Of a stretch of DNA of 64,000 bases, positions 24,033 to 32,213 are shown in pieces. The notes under the pieces were generated by a model that did no database searches, had not been told where the DNA came from, and saw only the letters and a program-made list of their open reading frames with translations. The stretch covers positions 1,550,001 through 1,614,000 of the forward strand of contig NZ_AKGD01000001.1 in the NCBI RefSeq assembly GCF_000271305.1, written 5' to 3'. Position 1 is the stretch's first letter, and each line of letters begins with the position of its first letter. This DNA is from Hydrocarboniphaga effusa AP103. Its GTDB lineage: Bacteria > Pseudomonadota > Gammaproteobacteria > Nevskiales > Nevskiaceae. Position numbers and translations under genes: made by a program.

Positions 24033-25031
24033 ATGCATGTCGTGCTGCTCGCCCTCGACGGTAACCTGCCCTCCGGTTTGGTCGGTCTCGCGGATGTGTT
24101 CTGGCTGGCCGGCAAGGCGGGCGAGAGCCAACCCAAGGCGCGGCGCTGGCCGCTATGCGAGGTGATCGTCGCCAGTCCCGATGGCCGCGCCGTAACCGAT
24201 GGCCGGGGCCGCCGGCTCGCCGTGGATGCCGCGCTCAAGGACATCCCCCGCGCCGACGCTGTGCTCATCCCCGGCCTCATGCCCGCCAGTGATGGCCTGC
24301 CGCCTCAAAACGCGCAGACCGCCAAGGCCGCCGCCTGGCTTCGCCAGCAGCACGCACACGGTGCTTACATCTGCAGCAGCTGCGCGGGCGTGTTCGTGGT
24401 GGGCGAGGCCGGCCTGCTCAATGGCCGTCGCTGCACCACCACCTGGTGGCTGCACGACGAGCTCAAGCACCGCTTTCCGAAAGCCGACCCGGCCTGGGGA
24501 AGCGCCCTGATCGAGGATGGCCGGGTGGTGACGGCAGGCGGCCCCTTGTCGTGGATTGATCTCGCCCTGCACACCATCCGCGTGCTGGCCGGGCCGGAGG
24601 CGGCGCGCACTGCCGCCGATTTCGCCGTGGTCGATACCGCGCCGTTGGCGCAGAGCGTGTATGTGCCGCCCAGCCACATGCAAGCGCATGATCCTTTTCT
24701 GCTGGCAGCCGAGAAAGCCGTGCGCAGTCACCGGGGCGACGCAGGACTGACACCGAGTGCGCTAGCCGCACAGCTTTCCACCAGCGAGCGCACCCTGCAC
24801 CGGCGTCTGAAGAATCTTGGACTGGAGTCGCCCAAGGGTTTTATTGCCCGCGTGCAATTGGAGACCGCCCGCACCCTGCTGGAAACCAGCCGCACCGCGG
24901 TCAAGGCCGTAGCGCAGCATTGCGGCTGGCGTGATGAGGGCAGCTTCCGCCGCGCCTTCGTGCGGCATACGGGCATGACACCCACGGCCTATCGTGCATG
25001 GATAGGAAGACGAGGCGGAATGGACGGGTAG
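24033..25031 (+). CDS. GlxA-like AraC family regulator (DJ-1/PfpI plus AraC HTH)
   Basis: 332 residues from ATG 24033. Residues ~1-190 form a DJ-1/PfpI-like domain with the nucleophile-elbow Cys region YICSSCAGVFVVGEAGLL; the C-terminal ~100 residues hold the AraC helix-turn-helix pair (LSTSERTLHRRLKNLGLESPKGF and AQHCGWRDEGSFRRAFVRHTGMTP). It is divergent from the ABM/heme-binding pair, which it probably controls. Confidence 0.88.
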   Translation: MHVVLLALDGNLPSGLVGLADVFWLAGKAGESQPKARRWPLCEVIVASPDGRAVTDGRGRRLAVDAALKDIPRADAVLIPGLMPASDGLPPQNAQTAKAAAWLRQQHAHGAYICSSCAGVFVVGEAGLLNGRRCTTTWWLHDELKHRFPKADPAWGSALIEDGRVVTAGGPLSWIDLALHTIRVLAGPEAARTAADFAVVDTAPLAQSVYVPPSHMQAHDPFLLAAEKAVRSHRGDAGLTPSALAAQLSTSERTLHRRLKNLGLESPKGFIARVQLETARTLLETSRTAVKAVAQHCGWRDEGSFRRAFVRHTGMTPTAYRAWIGRRGGMDG

Positions 25032-25051
25032 AGACGTACGCTAAACGTCTG

Positions 25052-25077
25052 CTTTGGGCTGATCAGCGACTGTCGCT
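25052..25077. repeat. 26 bp direct repeat, right copy
   Basis: Identical to 22268-22293 and in the same orientation; starts 20 bp after the stop of the GlxA-like regulator. The intervening 2.8 kb may have moved as a unit or the repeat may be a duplicated gene-end segment. Confidence 0.7.
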
Positions 25078-25258
25078 TAAGTGTCAGTTATCGCCTTCGA
25101 AAATGACCGCCTCCGAGATGCTCGGATGAAGACCTAAGGGCACATGCGTATATGGGCGGGAGAAGCGAAGTGGCCGTCTCGCTTGCTCGGCCTCCTGCTA
25201 CAACGTGATGCCTATGCATGCCAGGATGAGTAGGCTTCCTCACCAGCATCAAACCTTC

Positions 25259-25471
25259 TCACGGCATCCAGGCGCGACCTACTCCCAGCTTCGAGTAAAG
25301 ATTCTTTCGATGAAACTTGATGGTGTTGATTGACACCCCCAACGCCTTTGCAGTCTCGGGAGCGGTCAACCCGTCCCGCAAGGCTTGGAAGACGAGCTTC
25401 TCACGGTTCGTCAGGACCTCTACTCTTACTCTGGAGTTGCGACCACGCAAACCGATCCCAGCAAATGACAT
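25259..25471 (-). pseudogene. LuxR-type helix-turn-helix fragment
   Basis: About 70 codons read LTNREKLVFQALRDGLTAPE and SINTIKFHRKNLYSKLGV, the C-terminal DNA-binding domain of LuxR/MalT-type regulators. The end is abnormal (GRAWMP in place of the usual R-x-E-A helix) and there is no sensory domain: the upstream frame runs into the isomerase gene at 25518. Most likely a remnant of a large regulator. Confidence 0.55.
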
Positions 25472-25517
25472 CGAAGTTTCCCGGTCAGGAACATTAAGTG
25501 CCGGCTGCCGGCTCGCA

Positions 25518-26162
25518 TCACTCCGCATCCGGTTGATTCGCCGGATGTGCATTCTGGAAAGCCTTCAGAATATTGCAGGCCTGCTCGATGCGCCGCAGGG
25601 TCGGATAGGCGTCCAGCGCCATCCCGAAGCGCTCCGCATTGAATAACTGGGGCACCAGGCAACAATCCGCCAAAGTCGGTCGATCGCCGAAGCAAAATGC
25701 ACCGCGGCGCGGCGATGTGGCCAGCCTGCTCTCGAGCGCTTGTAGCCCGAGATCGATCCAATGGCGTATCCAGGTCTGCTTCTGCTCCTCCGACAAGCCT
25801 ATCGGGCCGGTCAAGTACTTCAGGACGCGCAGATTGTTTAGCGGGTGAATATCGCAGGCGATGGCCAGCGCGATCTGCCGGACCCAGGCACGGTCGGCGG
25901 CGGAGGCCGGCAGCAACGGCGATTCCGGGTAACGCTCGTCGAGATATTCAATGATTGCCAATGACTGGGCGATACGTTCGCTACCGTCTTCCAGCACCGG
26001 TACTAGCGCCGCGGGGTTTGTAGCGCGGAACTTCGCCAGGAACTGCTCGCCCCCATCTCGCGTCAGATGCACGGGCAGATGTTCGGCCTCCAGCCCCTTG
26101 AGGTTAAGCGCGATGCGGACGCGGTAGGAGGCGGAACTGCGGTAGTAGGTGTGAAGTTTCAT
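25518..26162 (-). CDS. nagL: Maleylpyruvate isomerase (zeta-class glutathione transferase, NagL-like)
   Basis: 214 residues with the zeta-class signature YYRSSASYRVRIALNLKG (glutathione-activating Ser) and the C-terminal FGDRPTLADCCLVPQLFNAERF. It isomerises maleylpyruvate to fumarylpyruvate, or maleylacetoacetate in the homologous tyrosine route; the gentisate dioxygenase and fumarylpyruvate hydrolase in the same operon favour maleylpyruvate. Its start overlaps the MFS stop (ATGA). It is the last gene of the salicylate/gentisate operon. Confidence 0.87.
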   Translation of the reverse strand: MKLHTYYRSSASYRVRIALNLKGLEAEHLPVHLTRDGGEQFLAKFRATNPAALVPVLEDGSERIAQSLAIIEYLDERYPESPLLPASAADRAWVRQIALAIACDIHPLNNLRVLKYLTGPIGLSEEQKQTWIRHWIDLGLQALESRLATSPRRGAFCFGDRPTLADCCLVPQLFNAERFGMALDAYPTLRRIEQACNILKAFQNAHPANQPDAE

Positions 26163-27502
26163 GGAAGCAGGTTCCGGGACGAGGGGCCGGGAGCCGGGGC
26201 GCTCAGCCGCGCCAGGCCGAAGATCGCCGCTGCCGTGACCAGCGCCGGGATCGCGCAGGCCAGCACCAGTTGGTCTGGGGACCACCCCCAGCCCAGCAGA
26301 AGTCCACCCAGCAGCGGACCGGCGACCGAGCCTATTCGACCGATGCCCAGCGCCCAACCGACACCGGTAGCACGGATCGCGGTCGGATAGGCCTCGGCAG
26401 CCAAGGCGTTGAGGCAGAATTGCGCGCCGACTACGCCCGCGCCGGCCAAGAAGATCGCTGGCAGTGTCAGCCGCGGTAGCGCCGTCACGTGGGCCAGCGC
26501 CGCCACGATGGCGGCAACCAGCACGAAGGCAGCTCCCAGCGTCCGGTAGGGGCCATAGCGTCGCACCAAGGCAGCCAACAGGATGCCCCCGCCGATCCCG
26601 CCCAAGTTGAGCAACGACGAGGCCAGGATCGCCAAGCTTAGCGAGTAGCCGGTCAGCGTCAGCAGGGTCGGCAGCCAGTTGACCATGAAGTACATGACCA
26701 GTAGGTTCATGAAGAACGCGGTCCACAGCAGCAAGGTGACCTTCGTGCGCCGACCGCGGAACAACTCCCGTAGAGGAAATCCCGGATGCGGCGGTTCGCC
26801 GGCGATAACGCTTCGCAAATCATGACGTCTGCCCGGCTCCAGCCGTTCCAGCACGCGCTGGAGTTCACGGCTCCGCGCGCGCCGCAAAAGCAGGAAGCCC
26901 GGCGATTCCGGCAAGCGCCAGGCCAGCACCAACGCCAGCAGCAGGGGGACAGCGCCACCCAACACGAAAAGCGCCGGCCAGCCCAGGCTTGGAATCCACA
27001 GCGCGCTAAGCACGCCACCGAGGATCGAGCCCAGCGGGAAGCCGCAGAACATCAGCGTCACCAGCATGGTGCGCAGTCGCGCCGGAGCATACTCGGAGGT
27101 CAGCGCGACCAGGTTGGGCATCGCGCTGCCCAGGCCTAGCCCGGTCAGCAGGCGCAAGGCCAGCAAATGTCCGGGCGTCTGCGCCCAGGCTGTCGCCAGC
27201 GCGAACACACCGAACAGCAGAGTCGAAACCACGATCGTCCACTTGCGCCCCCAACGGTCGGCCAGCAGCCCGCCGATAAGCGCGCCGGCCATTAGACCCA
27301 GCAGCCCGGCACCGAACACCGGCCCCAGCGCCGACGGCGCCATGCCCCATTGCTCGGCAATCGCGGGAGCGACGTAGGCGATGACTTGGGTGTCGAAGCC
27401 GTCAAGCAAGGCCACCAGAGCGCACAGCGTGACAACCTCAAGCTGCAGGCGTCCCAGCGGGCGCGTGTCGATCAGCTCGGTGATCCGAAATACGCCGGTC
27501 AT
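26159..27502 (-). CDS. Aromatic acid:proton symporter, AAHS family MFS
   Basis: 447 residues with 12 predicted helices. The first helix has the AAHS motif LLDGFDTQVIAYVAP and the helix 2-3 loop GGLLADRWGRKW. AAHS carriers import benzoate- or gentisate-type acids; in this operon the likely substrate is salicylate or gentisate. It lies between the hydroxylase small subunit and the isomerase, with 7 bp and an overlap at its borders. Confidence 0.87.
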   Translation of the reverse strand: MTGVFRITELIDTRPLGRLQLEVVTLCALVALLDGFDTQVIAYVAPAIAEQWGMAPSALGPVFGAGLLGLMAGALIGGLLADRWGRKWTIVVSTLLFGVFALATAWAQTPGHLLALRLLTGLGLGSAMPNLVALTSEYAPARLRTMLVTLMFCGFPLGSILGGVLSALWIPSLGWPALFVLGGAVPLLLALVLAWRLPESPGFLLLRRARSRELQRVLERLEPGRRHDLRSVIAGEPPHPGFPLRELFRGRRTKVTLLLWTAFFMNLLVMYFMVNWLPTLLTLTGYSLSLAILASSLLNLGGIGGGILLAALVRRYGPYRTLGAAFVLVAAIVAALAHVTALPRLTLPAIFLAGAGVVGAQFCLNALAAEAYPTAIRATGVGWALGIGRIGSVAGPLLGGLLLGWGWSPDQLVLACAIPALVTAAAIFGLARLSAPAPGPSSRNLLP

Positions 27503-27509
27503 TAGGTTC

Positions 27510-27992
27510 CTAGATTGGGTAGATGATCGCGTTGGGGATCATTTCGCTGTCGTAAATGCAGAAGCGCGACGCGAACTTCAGCGCACCATCTACCCTCACC
27601 ACTTCGTCCAGGTAGCGGCCGACATTGAACACTGTGCTGATTTCCCCAAGCTTGGTACGGAACACCGCGTAGTTCGCCTCCAGAAACCAGCGGCCGCGGT
27701 CCACCGCCAGGACGCGCGGCAGGCTCACGACATGCCGTTGGTAGTAGGGGTCATGGAACAGGGTCTCGCGGATTCCGTAGACGCGGTCCTGCAGCATGCC
27801 CTTGCTATGGAAATGCAGCGTCGCCAGCGGCAGCCCACGCTCATGGTTTTCGCGCGGCTGGAGCTTGTAGACGCAATCCTCGGTGAAGAACTCGGGCCAG
27901 CGGTCCCAGTTGCCCGCATCGACGGTGGCCGTATACTCGGCGTAGAGCTGCAAAAGCTCGGTGTACACCAGCGGTTCAAGTGCCTGATTCAT
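27510..27992 (-). CDS. nagH: Salicylate 5-hydroxylase-like oxygenase, small (beta) subunit
   Basis: 160 residues of the ring-hydroxylating dioxygenase beta-subunit (NTF2-like) family: LLQLYAEYTATVDAGNWDRWPEFF followed by DCVYKLQPRENHERGLPLATL and RHVVSLPRVLA. It is structural and pairs with the alpha subunit directly upstream, whose stop overlaps its ATG. Naming follows the alpha subunit and the gentisate genes alongside. Confidence 0.82.
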   Translation of the reverse strand: MNQALEPLVYTELLQLYAEYTATVDAGNWDRWPEFFTEDCVYKLQPRENHERGLPLATLHFHSKGMLQDRVYGIRETLFHDPYYQRHVVSLPRVLAVDRGRWFLEANYAVFRTKLGEISTVFNVGRYLDEVVRVDGALKFASRFCIYDSEMIPNAIIYPI

Positions 27993-29251
27993 ACGCCCAT
28001 CACCCGCCGCCAGTATTGATACATGCCCCGAATCAGTGTCTCCGAGGCGATGTTGGTTGCCTCTTCGCTATCGTGCCCACCCATTTCCAGCAGGCATTGC
28101 TGGTCTGGCTTTTCCTGGAACCCCATCTGCGAGAACTCGATTACCTCGCCGTCGTCCGCGGAAACATAGCCGGACGGGCCGAACAGGTTGGCTTGCAGCA
28201 AGCGCCGCTGGATCATCTCGTCGCTGTCGTCTTCGAAGGCGAAGTGAGTCCACACGAAATCAAACACGCCAGGCCCGCGCGGTTGGATATGCCGCATTGA
28301 GAGACTATTGACCTGCTGCTGAATGATCAGGCTCGGAAACAGCGTCAACATCACCGCGGTCGGACCCTTCCACCATTCCTCTGGCACGATGTCGAGTTGG
28401 CGCGGGTCGCGCAGGCTCATGTCGGCTTTGTAGCTGGTCACGCCGGAGACGACGTCCCCGGCCGGCTTGCCGACGCTGCGCACGCCGATCATCGCGGCAT
28501 GGCGCTTGTGCGGGTCCATCTTCAGTGAGGTCTTGCTGTCGGCGCGCCACAAGCCGAAGGTCACGAACCAGCTATGCAACAGGCCCGGATGATAGGGATC
28601 CTTGATGTTTTCCTGCATCAGCTTCCAGTTTCCCGGAATTCGTTGCCGGTTGTAGCCCAGTATCTTCAGCTTGCGGCCGTCGAAAACGCGGTCGAAGTAG
28701 GACAGGATCGTCGGACCGAGGTAGTCCTCAAAGGACTCCAGCGAGTGGTCGAAGCTGGCAAACACCACGCCGCCGCGCACCGCGACCTTGAGCGAGGTCA
28801 GGCCGCGGCCCTCCATCTGGAAATCAGCCGGCATGCCGCCATTGAGCTGACCGTCCTGGCGGATACCTCGGCGATAGGGAATGCCGCGCAACTTGCCCTC
28901 AAGATCGTAGGCCCACTGATGGTAGGGGCAGACGAATTCCTTGCGGTTACCCTGGCGCTCGCGGCAGAACTGCGCGCCGCGATGGGCGCAGACGTTCTCC
29001 AGCACCCGCACGCCGCCGTCCTGGGTGCGCACCATGATGACCGAACGCTCTCCGACAACCGAGCGGCGGAAGTCGCCCGGGTGCGGGATCTCGGCCTCCA
29101 GGCCGATATAGCACCAGTGACCGGCGTAGTAGAAGCGATCGAGTTCGCGTCGATAGGTATCCGGATCCGTGTAGACCCAATAGGGCACGCGGTGCACCCC
29201 GTCGCCCGGCCAACCCGGCGACGAAGGGAGAGTGATGGGGGCGTCGTTCAT
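27989..29251 (-). CDS. nagG: Salicylate 5-hydroxylase-like oxygenase, large (alpha) subunit
   Basis: 420 residues. Rieske centre C88-x-H90...C108-x2-H111 (CAHRGAQFC and CPYHQW); mononuclear iron site D218, H221, H226 in NIKDPYHPGLLHSW. The opening (HRVPYWVYTDPDTY, IGLEAEIPHPGDF) and GGMPADF segment resemble NagG of the nag pathway, which hydroxylates salicylate to gentisate using a ferredoxin and the NagAa reductase. A reductase gene of that type heads this operon. Substrate is inferred from neighbours. Confidence 0.85.
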   Translation of the reverse strand: MNDAPITLPSSPGWPGDGVHRVPYWVYTDPDTYRRELDRFYYAGHWCYIGLEAEIPHPGDFRRSVVGERSVIMVRTQDGGVRVLENVCAHRGAQFCRERQGNRKEFVCPYHQWAYDLEGKLRGIPYRRGIRQDGQLNGGMPADFQMEGRGLTSLKVAVRGGVVFASFDHSLESFEDYLGPTILSYFDRVFDGRKLKILGYNRQRIPGNWKLMQENIKDPYHPGLLHSWFVTFGLWRADSKTSLKMDPHKRHAAMIGVRSVGKPAGDVVSGVTSYKADMSLRDPRQLDIVPEEWWKGPTAVMLTLFPSLIIQQQVNSLSMRHIQPRGPGVFDFVWTHFAFEDDSDEMIQRRLLQANLFGPSGYVSADDGEVIEFSQMGFQEKPDQQCLLEMGGHDSEEATNIASETLIRGMYQYWRRVMGV

Positions 29252-29269
29252 GGCGGTTCTCCTGAGCGG

Positions 29270-29965
29270 TCAGCCCGCCACGCGTACCTGGATTTCGCCT
29301 AGACCATCGATCCGTCCCACCATCAGGTCGCCGACGACCACCGCGCCGACGCCTTCCGGCGTGCCGGTCATGATCAGATCGCCCGGTTGCAGGGTCTCGA
29401 ACTGCGACAAGAAGGCGATGCACTCCGGCACGCTCCAGATGAGCTTGGCGATATCCGAAGCCTGGCGCGGCTGGCCATTGACAGCGACCGATATGGAAGC
29501 GGATTTCGGATGGCCCACGTCGGCGACCCGACGGATCGCGCCGATCGGCGCAGACTGCGAAAAAGATTTGCCGAACTCCCAGGGGCGCCCCTTGTCGCGA
29601 GCCTCCAGCTGCAGGTCACGGCGCGTCATGTCCAGGCCCACGGCGTAGCCGTAGACCAGCGACTCGGCCTCGTCCTGCGACACCGCCCTGCCCTGCCGGC
29701 CGATCGCCACCACCAGCTCGATCTCATGATGGAAGTTGCCGGTCATCGGCGGATACGGAATCTCCGCGGTCTGGCCGTTGACGGCCACGGTCGCGGAAGC
29801 GGGTTTCATGAAGAAGAACGGCGGCTCGCGCTCGTCCTGGCCCATTTCACGGGCATGGGCCGCGTAGTTGCGGCCGACGCAGAAAATGCGATTGACCGGA
29901 AACTGTTCGTCGCTGCCGGCCACCGGCAGCACATAGCCCGGCGCGGGCGAAAATGTGTACTTCAC
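29270..29965 (-). CDS. nagK: Fumarylpyruvate hydrolase (FAH family, NagK-like)
   Basis: 231 residues from a GTG at 29965 with GAGGAG upstream (a TTG one codon earlier is possible). FAH fold markers: IFCVGRNYAAHAREMG, the metal-binding MTGNFHHEIELVVAIG (E-x-E), and LQPGDLIMTGTPEGVGAV. It would split fumarylpyruvate into fumarate and pyruvate, the last step of the gentisate route. Tight operon with gentisate dioxygenase and the hydroxylase. Confidence 0.87.
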   Translation of the reverse strand: MKYTFSPAPGYVLPVAGSDEQFPVNRIFCVGRNYAAHAREMGQDEREPPFFFMKPASATVAVNGQTAEIPYPPMTGNFHHEIELVVAIGRQGRAVSQDEAESLVYGYAVGLDMTRRDLQLEARDKGRPWEFGKSFSQSAPIGAIRRVADVGHPKSASISVAVNGQPRQASDIAKLIWSVPECIAFLSQFETLQPGDLIMTGTPEGVGAVVVGDLMVGRIDGLGEIQVRVAG

Positions 29966-30014
29966 CAAACTCTCCTCGAGTACTGTGAATCGGGTTGTGA
30001 ACCTGGATGTGTAA

Positions 30015-31064
30015 TCAGGCCTTTTGCTCGCGCCACAGACCCAGCAGTCGCTGGACCGGGCGGTCGGAATAGCTGAACAGGATGGTTTCGCAGGTCACCT
30101 GGAGATGCAGTTCATTCCAGGAGGGCACGACGAACACGTCGTTCTCGCCAAAGCTCAGTTCGGTCTCGCCGATGCGCGCCGCACCACCGCCCTGCAGGCA
30201 GACAAAGATGCTGCTGTCGGTACTGCGGCAACCGCGGGTCTCGAAGCCGGCGGGCAGCAATTGAGCCGCCGCGCCGATCGTCGGCATCGGGGAACCTCCG
30301 GTGGCCGGGTTGACGTAGCGAAGCTTGTAACCGTGATGCGGATCGATGTCGCCTGATGCGATCCCACGCAGCGCCTCTCGCGTCCGGGCGTAGGGATAGA
30401 CGAAGACCTTGGTCGGATCCTGGCGCTGCGGCTCGAAATCCACCGGCAGCATGTTGTACCCGTAGCGCGCGAGTGCATCGCCCTCGCGCCGTATCACCGC
30501 TTGCTCGTCTTGCGCGCTCTTTTCAGCGAAGCCGGCGTCGAGCAGTTGCACGATCGGGATGTCGAGGCCATCGAGCCAGATCACCGGCTGTGTGCCGGAG
30601 TTTCCGTGATCGTGGAAGGTCCAAGCCGGGGTGATGATGAAATCACCCCGGCGCATCGTCGTGCGCTCGCCGTCCACCGCGGTGTAGGCGCCCTCGCCCT
30701 CCAGCACCAGGCGCAGCGCCGACTGCGTGTGGCGATGCGCTGGCGCGACTTCACCCGGCAGGATCAGCTGTAGGCCGGCATAAAGGCTCTGAGTGATGCG
30801 CGACTGCCCCCGCAATCCGGGATTCTCCAGCACCAGCACCCGGCGCTCGGCCTCGTGCGCACTGATCAACCCGCCGGCTTCAAGCAGATAGGCGCGGGCC
30901 TGGTTGTAGCGCCACAGTGCCGCCTGTGCCGGGCTTCTCGGCGTCGGCGGCACCAACGTCCCTAGCACTTCCCAGAGCGGCGTGAGGTGGTGGCGGTCGA
31001 TGCGTTCGTAGTACTCGCGGCGGGCATCGAGGCCAGCGGGGTCGATCATGGCAGCGGAGGTCAT
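30015..31064 (-). CDS. nagI: Gentisate 1,2-dioxygenase
   Basis: 349 residues from ATG 31064, two cupin domains. The first has the iron-binding PAHRHTQSALRLVLEGEGAYT and the later His in TPAWTFHDHGNSG; the second cupin near the C-terminus (IFVCLQGGGAARIGETELSF) has lost the histidines, as usual in the bicupin family. It cleaves gentisate to maleylpyruvate with Fe(II) and O2. The start lies 10 bp after the reductase stop. Confidence 0.9.
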   Translation of the reverse strand: MTSAAMIDPAGLDARREYYERIDRHHLTPLWEVLGTLVPPTPRSPAQAALWRYNQARAYLLEAGGLISAHEAERRVLVLENPGLRGQSRITQSLYAGLQLILPGEVAPAHRHTQSALRLVLEGEGAYTAVDGERTTMRRGDFIITPAWTFHDHGNSGTQPVIWLDGLDIPIVQLLDAGFAEKSAQDEQAVIRREGDALARYGYNMLPVDFEPQRQDPTKVFVYPYARTREALRGIASGDIDPHHGYKLRYVNPATGGSPMPTIGAAAQLLPAGFETRGCRSTDSSIFVCLQGGGAARIGETELSFGENDVFVVPSWNELHLQVTCETILFSYSDRPVQRLLGLWREQKA

Positions 31065-31074
31065 GGGAGCCTGG

Positions 31075-32058
31075 CTAGTTTCCGGTGATGTGAAAGGGTT
31101 CCGCGTAGATGCTCTGTTCCGCCATCTGCTTCTCCCGCAGCGTACGAACCGTGGCGTCCACCGCGTGCGGCGATCCAAAAACGTAGCCGCGCCAGCCCGC
31201 AAGGCTGGGGAAATCAGCCGCGATCGCGCTTGTCAGCAGGCCACGCCTCATGCCACGGTCGAGGGCTCCGGTCGCGACCACGGTGTGCGCACACGCCGCC
31301 GGCAAATGCTCCAGGAGCTGCGCCAGTTCGTCCTGGCCATAGACGTCTTCCCGACAGGTGAACCCCAAGTAGATCTGCAGCGGATTCTTCATTCCTGCGG
31401 CGGCGATGCCGCGCAGGATCGACAGCGTCGGTGCCAGACCGGTGCCGGCACCCACACAGAGGATGGGATCTTCATTGCGAGATCGCAGGAAGGTGCTTCC
31501 CAGCGGCCCACGCAGCTTGAGCATGTCGCCGGGCTTGAGCTCTCCGGAAAGGCGGGCGGAAGCACGGCCCCCTGGATGGAGACGAGCGTGAAACTCCAGT
31601 TCGTTTCCCGGCAATCCGCACATCGAGTACGGACGAGCAAGGCCGCGCTCGAATTCCAGCTCGACGTACTGTCCCGGGGAAAACGACAGCGCCGCCTGTG
31701 GCCGCAACCTCAGCCGCAGGGTGTCGCGGCACAGCGGCGCCACCGCCACGACCTCGGCCCTCATCGTGCGCGCCGGGTGAACTACAACCTCTTCCGGCGC
31801 GGGAATCTCGATCACACAGTCTTCGGTCAGCACGCTCTGGCAGGCCAGCACGCAGGACGACCCCGGAACCGGCGACGGACGCATCTGCCGCGCCGGCCCC
31901 ACGACCTTGCCGCGCAGGAGCCGGCAGCGACAGACGCCGCAGCGTCCGTCCTTGCAGCTGTGCGAGATAGGAACCTGGTTGGCCAATAGCGCGTTCAGCA
32001 GGGTCTCCCCCGCCTGTACTTCCAGGACACGCCCGCTGGGTCGCACCACCAGTTCCAC
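31075..32058 (-). CDS. nagAa: Ring-hydroxylating oxygenase ferredoxin reductase (NagAa-like)
   Basis: 327 residues from a GTG at 32058 preceded by AGGAG; NagAa-type reductases are about 328. N-terminal plant-type 2Fe-2S domain with C35-x4-C40-x2-C43 and C73 (SCKDGRCGVC, LACQ), FAD domain LARPYSMCGLPG and NAD domain ILCVGAGTGLAPTLSILRGI. It passes electrons from NADH to a Rieske ferredoxin for the salicylate hydroxylase. First gene of the lower-pathway operon, divergent from the CoA-transferase gene. Confidence 0.9.
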   Translation of the reverse strand: MELVVRPSGRVLEVQAGETLLNALLANQVPISHSCKDGRCGVCRCRLLRGKVVGPARQMRPSPVPGSSCVLACQSVLTEDCVIEIPAPEEVVVHPARTMRAEVVAVAPLCRDTLRLRLRPQAALSFSPGQYVELEFERGLARPYSMCGLPGNELEFHARLHPGGRASARLSGELKPGDMLKLRGPLGSTFLRSRNEDPILCVGAGTGLAPTLSILRGIAAAGMKNPLQIYLGFTCREDVYGQDELAQLLEHLPAACAHTVVATGALDRGMRRGLLTSAIAADFPSLAGWRGYVFGSPHAVDATVRTLREKQMAEQSIYAEPFHITGN

Positions 32059-32126
32059 TCTCGTTGCTCCTCTGATCCACTTCGATTGCAGAATCGGAGA
32101 TGCCCCACCATAAGTAAATCGTATGA

Positions 32127-32156
32127 GGTGAATGATGCAGTTCACTCTGGTGAATG
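32127..32156. promoter_or_regulatory. Candidate LysR-type operator between divergent operons
   Basis: GGTGAATG occurs twice (32127-32134, 32149-32156), 22 bp apart, and TTCAC lies between them, giving overlapping inverted repeats GTGAA-N8-TTCAC and TTCAC-TCTG-GTGAA. The site is in the 155 bp between the reductase and CoA-transferase starts. Half-site GAATG also forms the palindrome at 35323-35336, suggesting a shared regulator. Confidence 0.5.
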
Positions 32157-32213
32157 TTGTATCCGGAGGATCGCGGGCTAGTCTGCGCACTCCGACACCG
32201 ACAGGGATCAACG

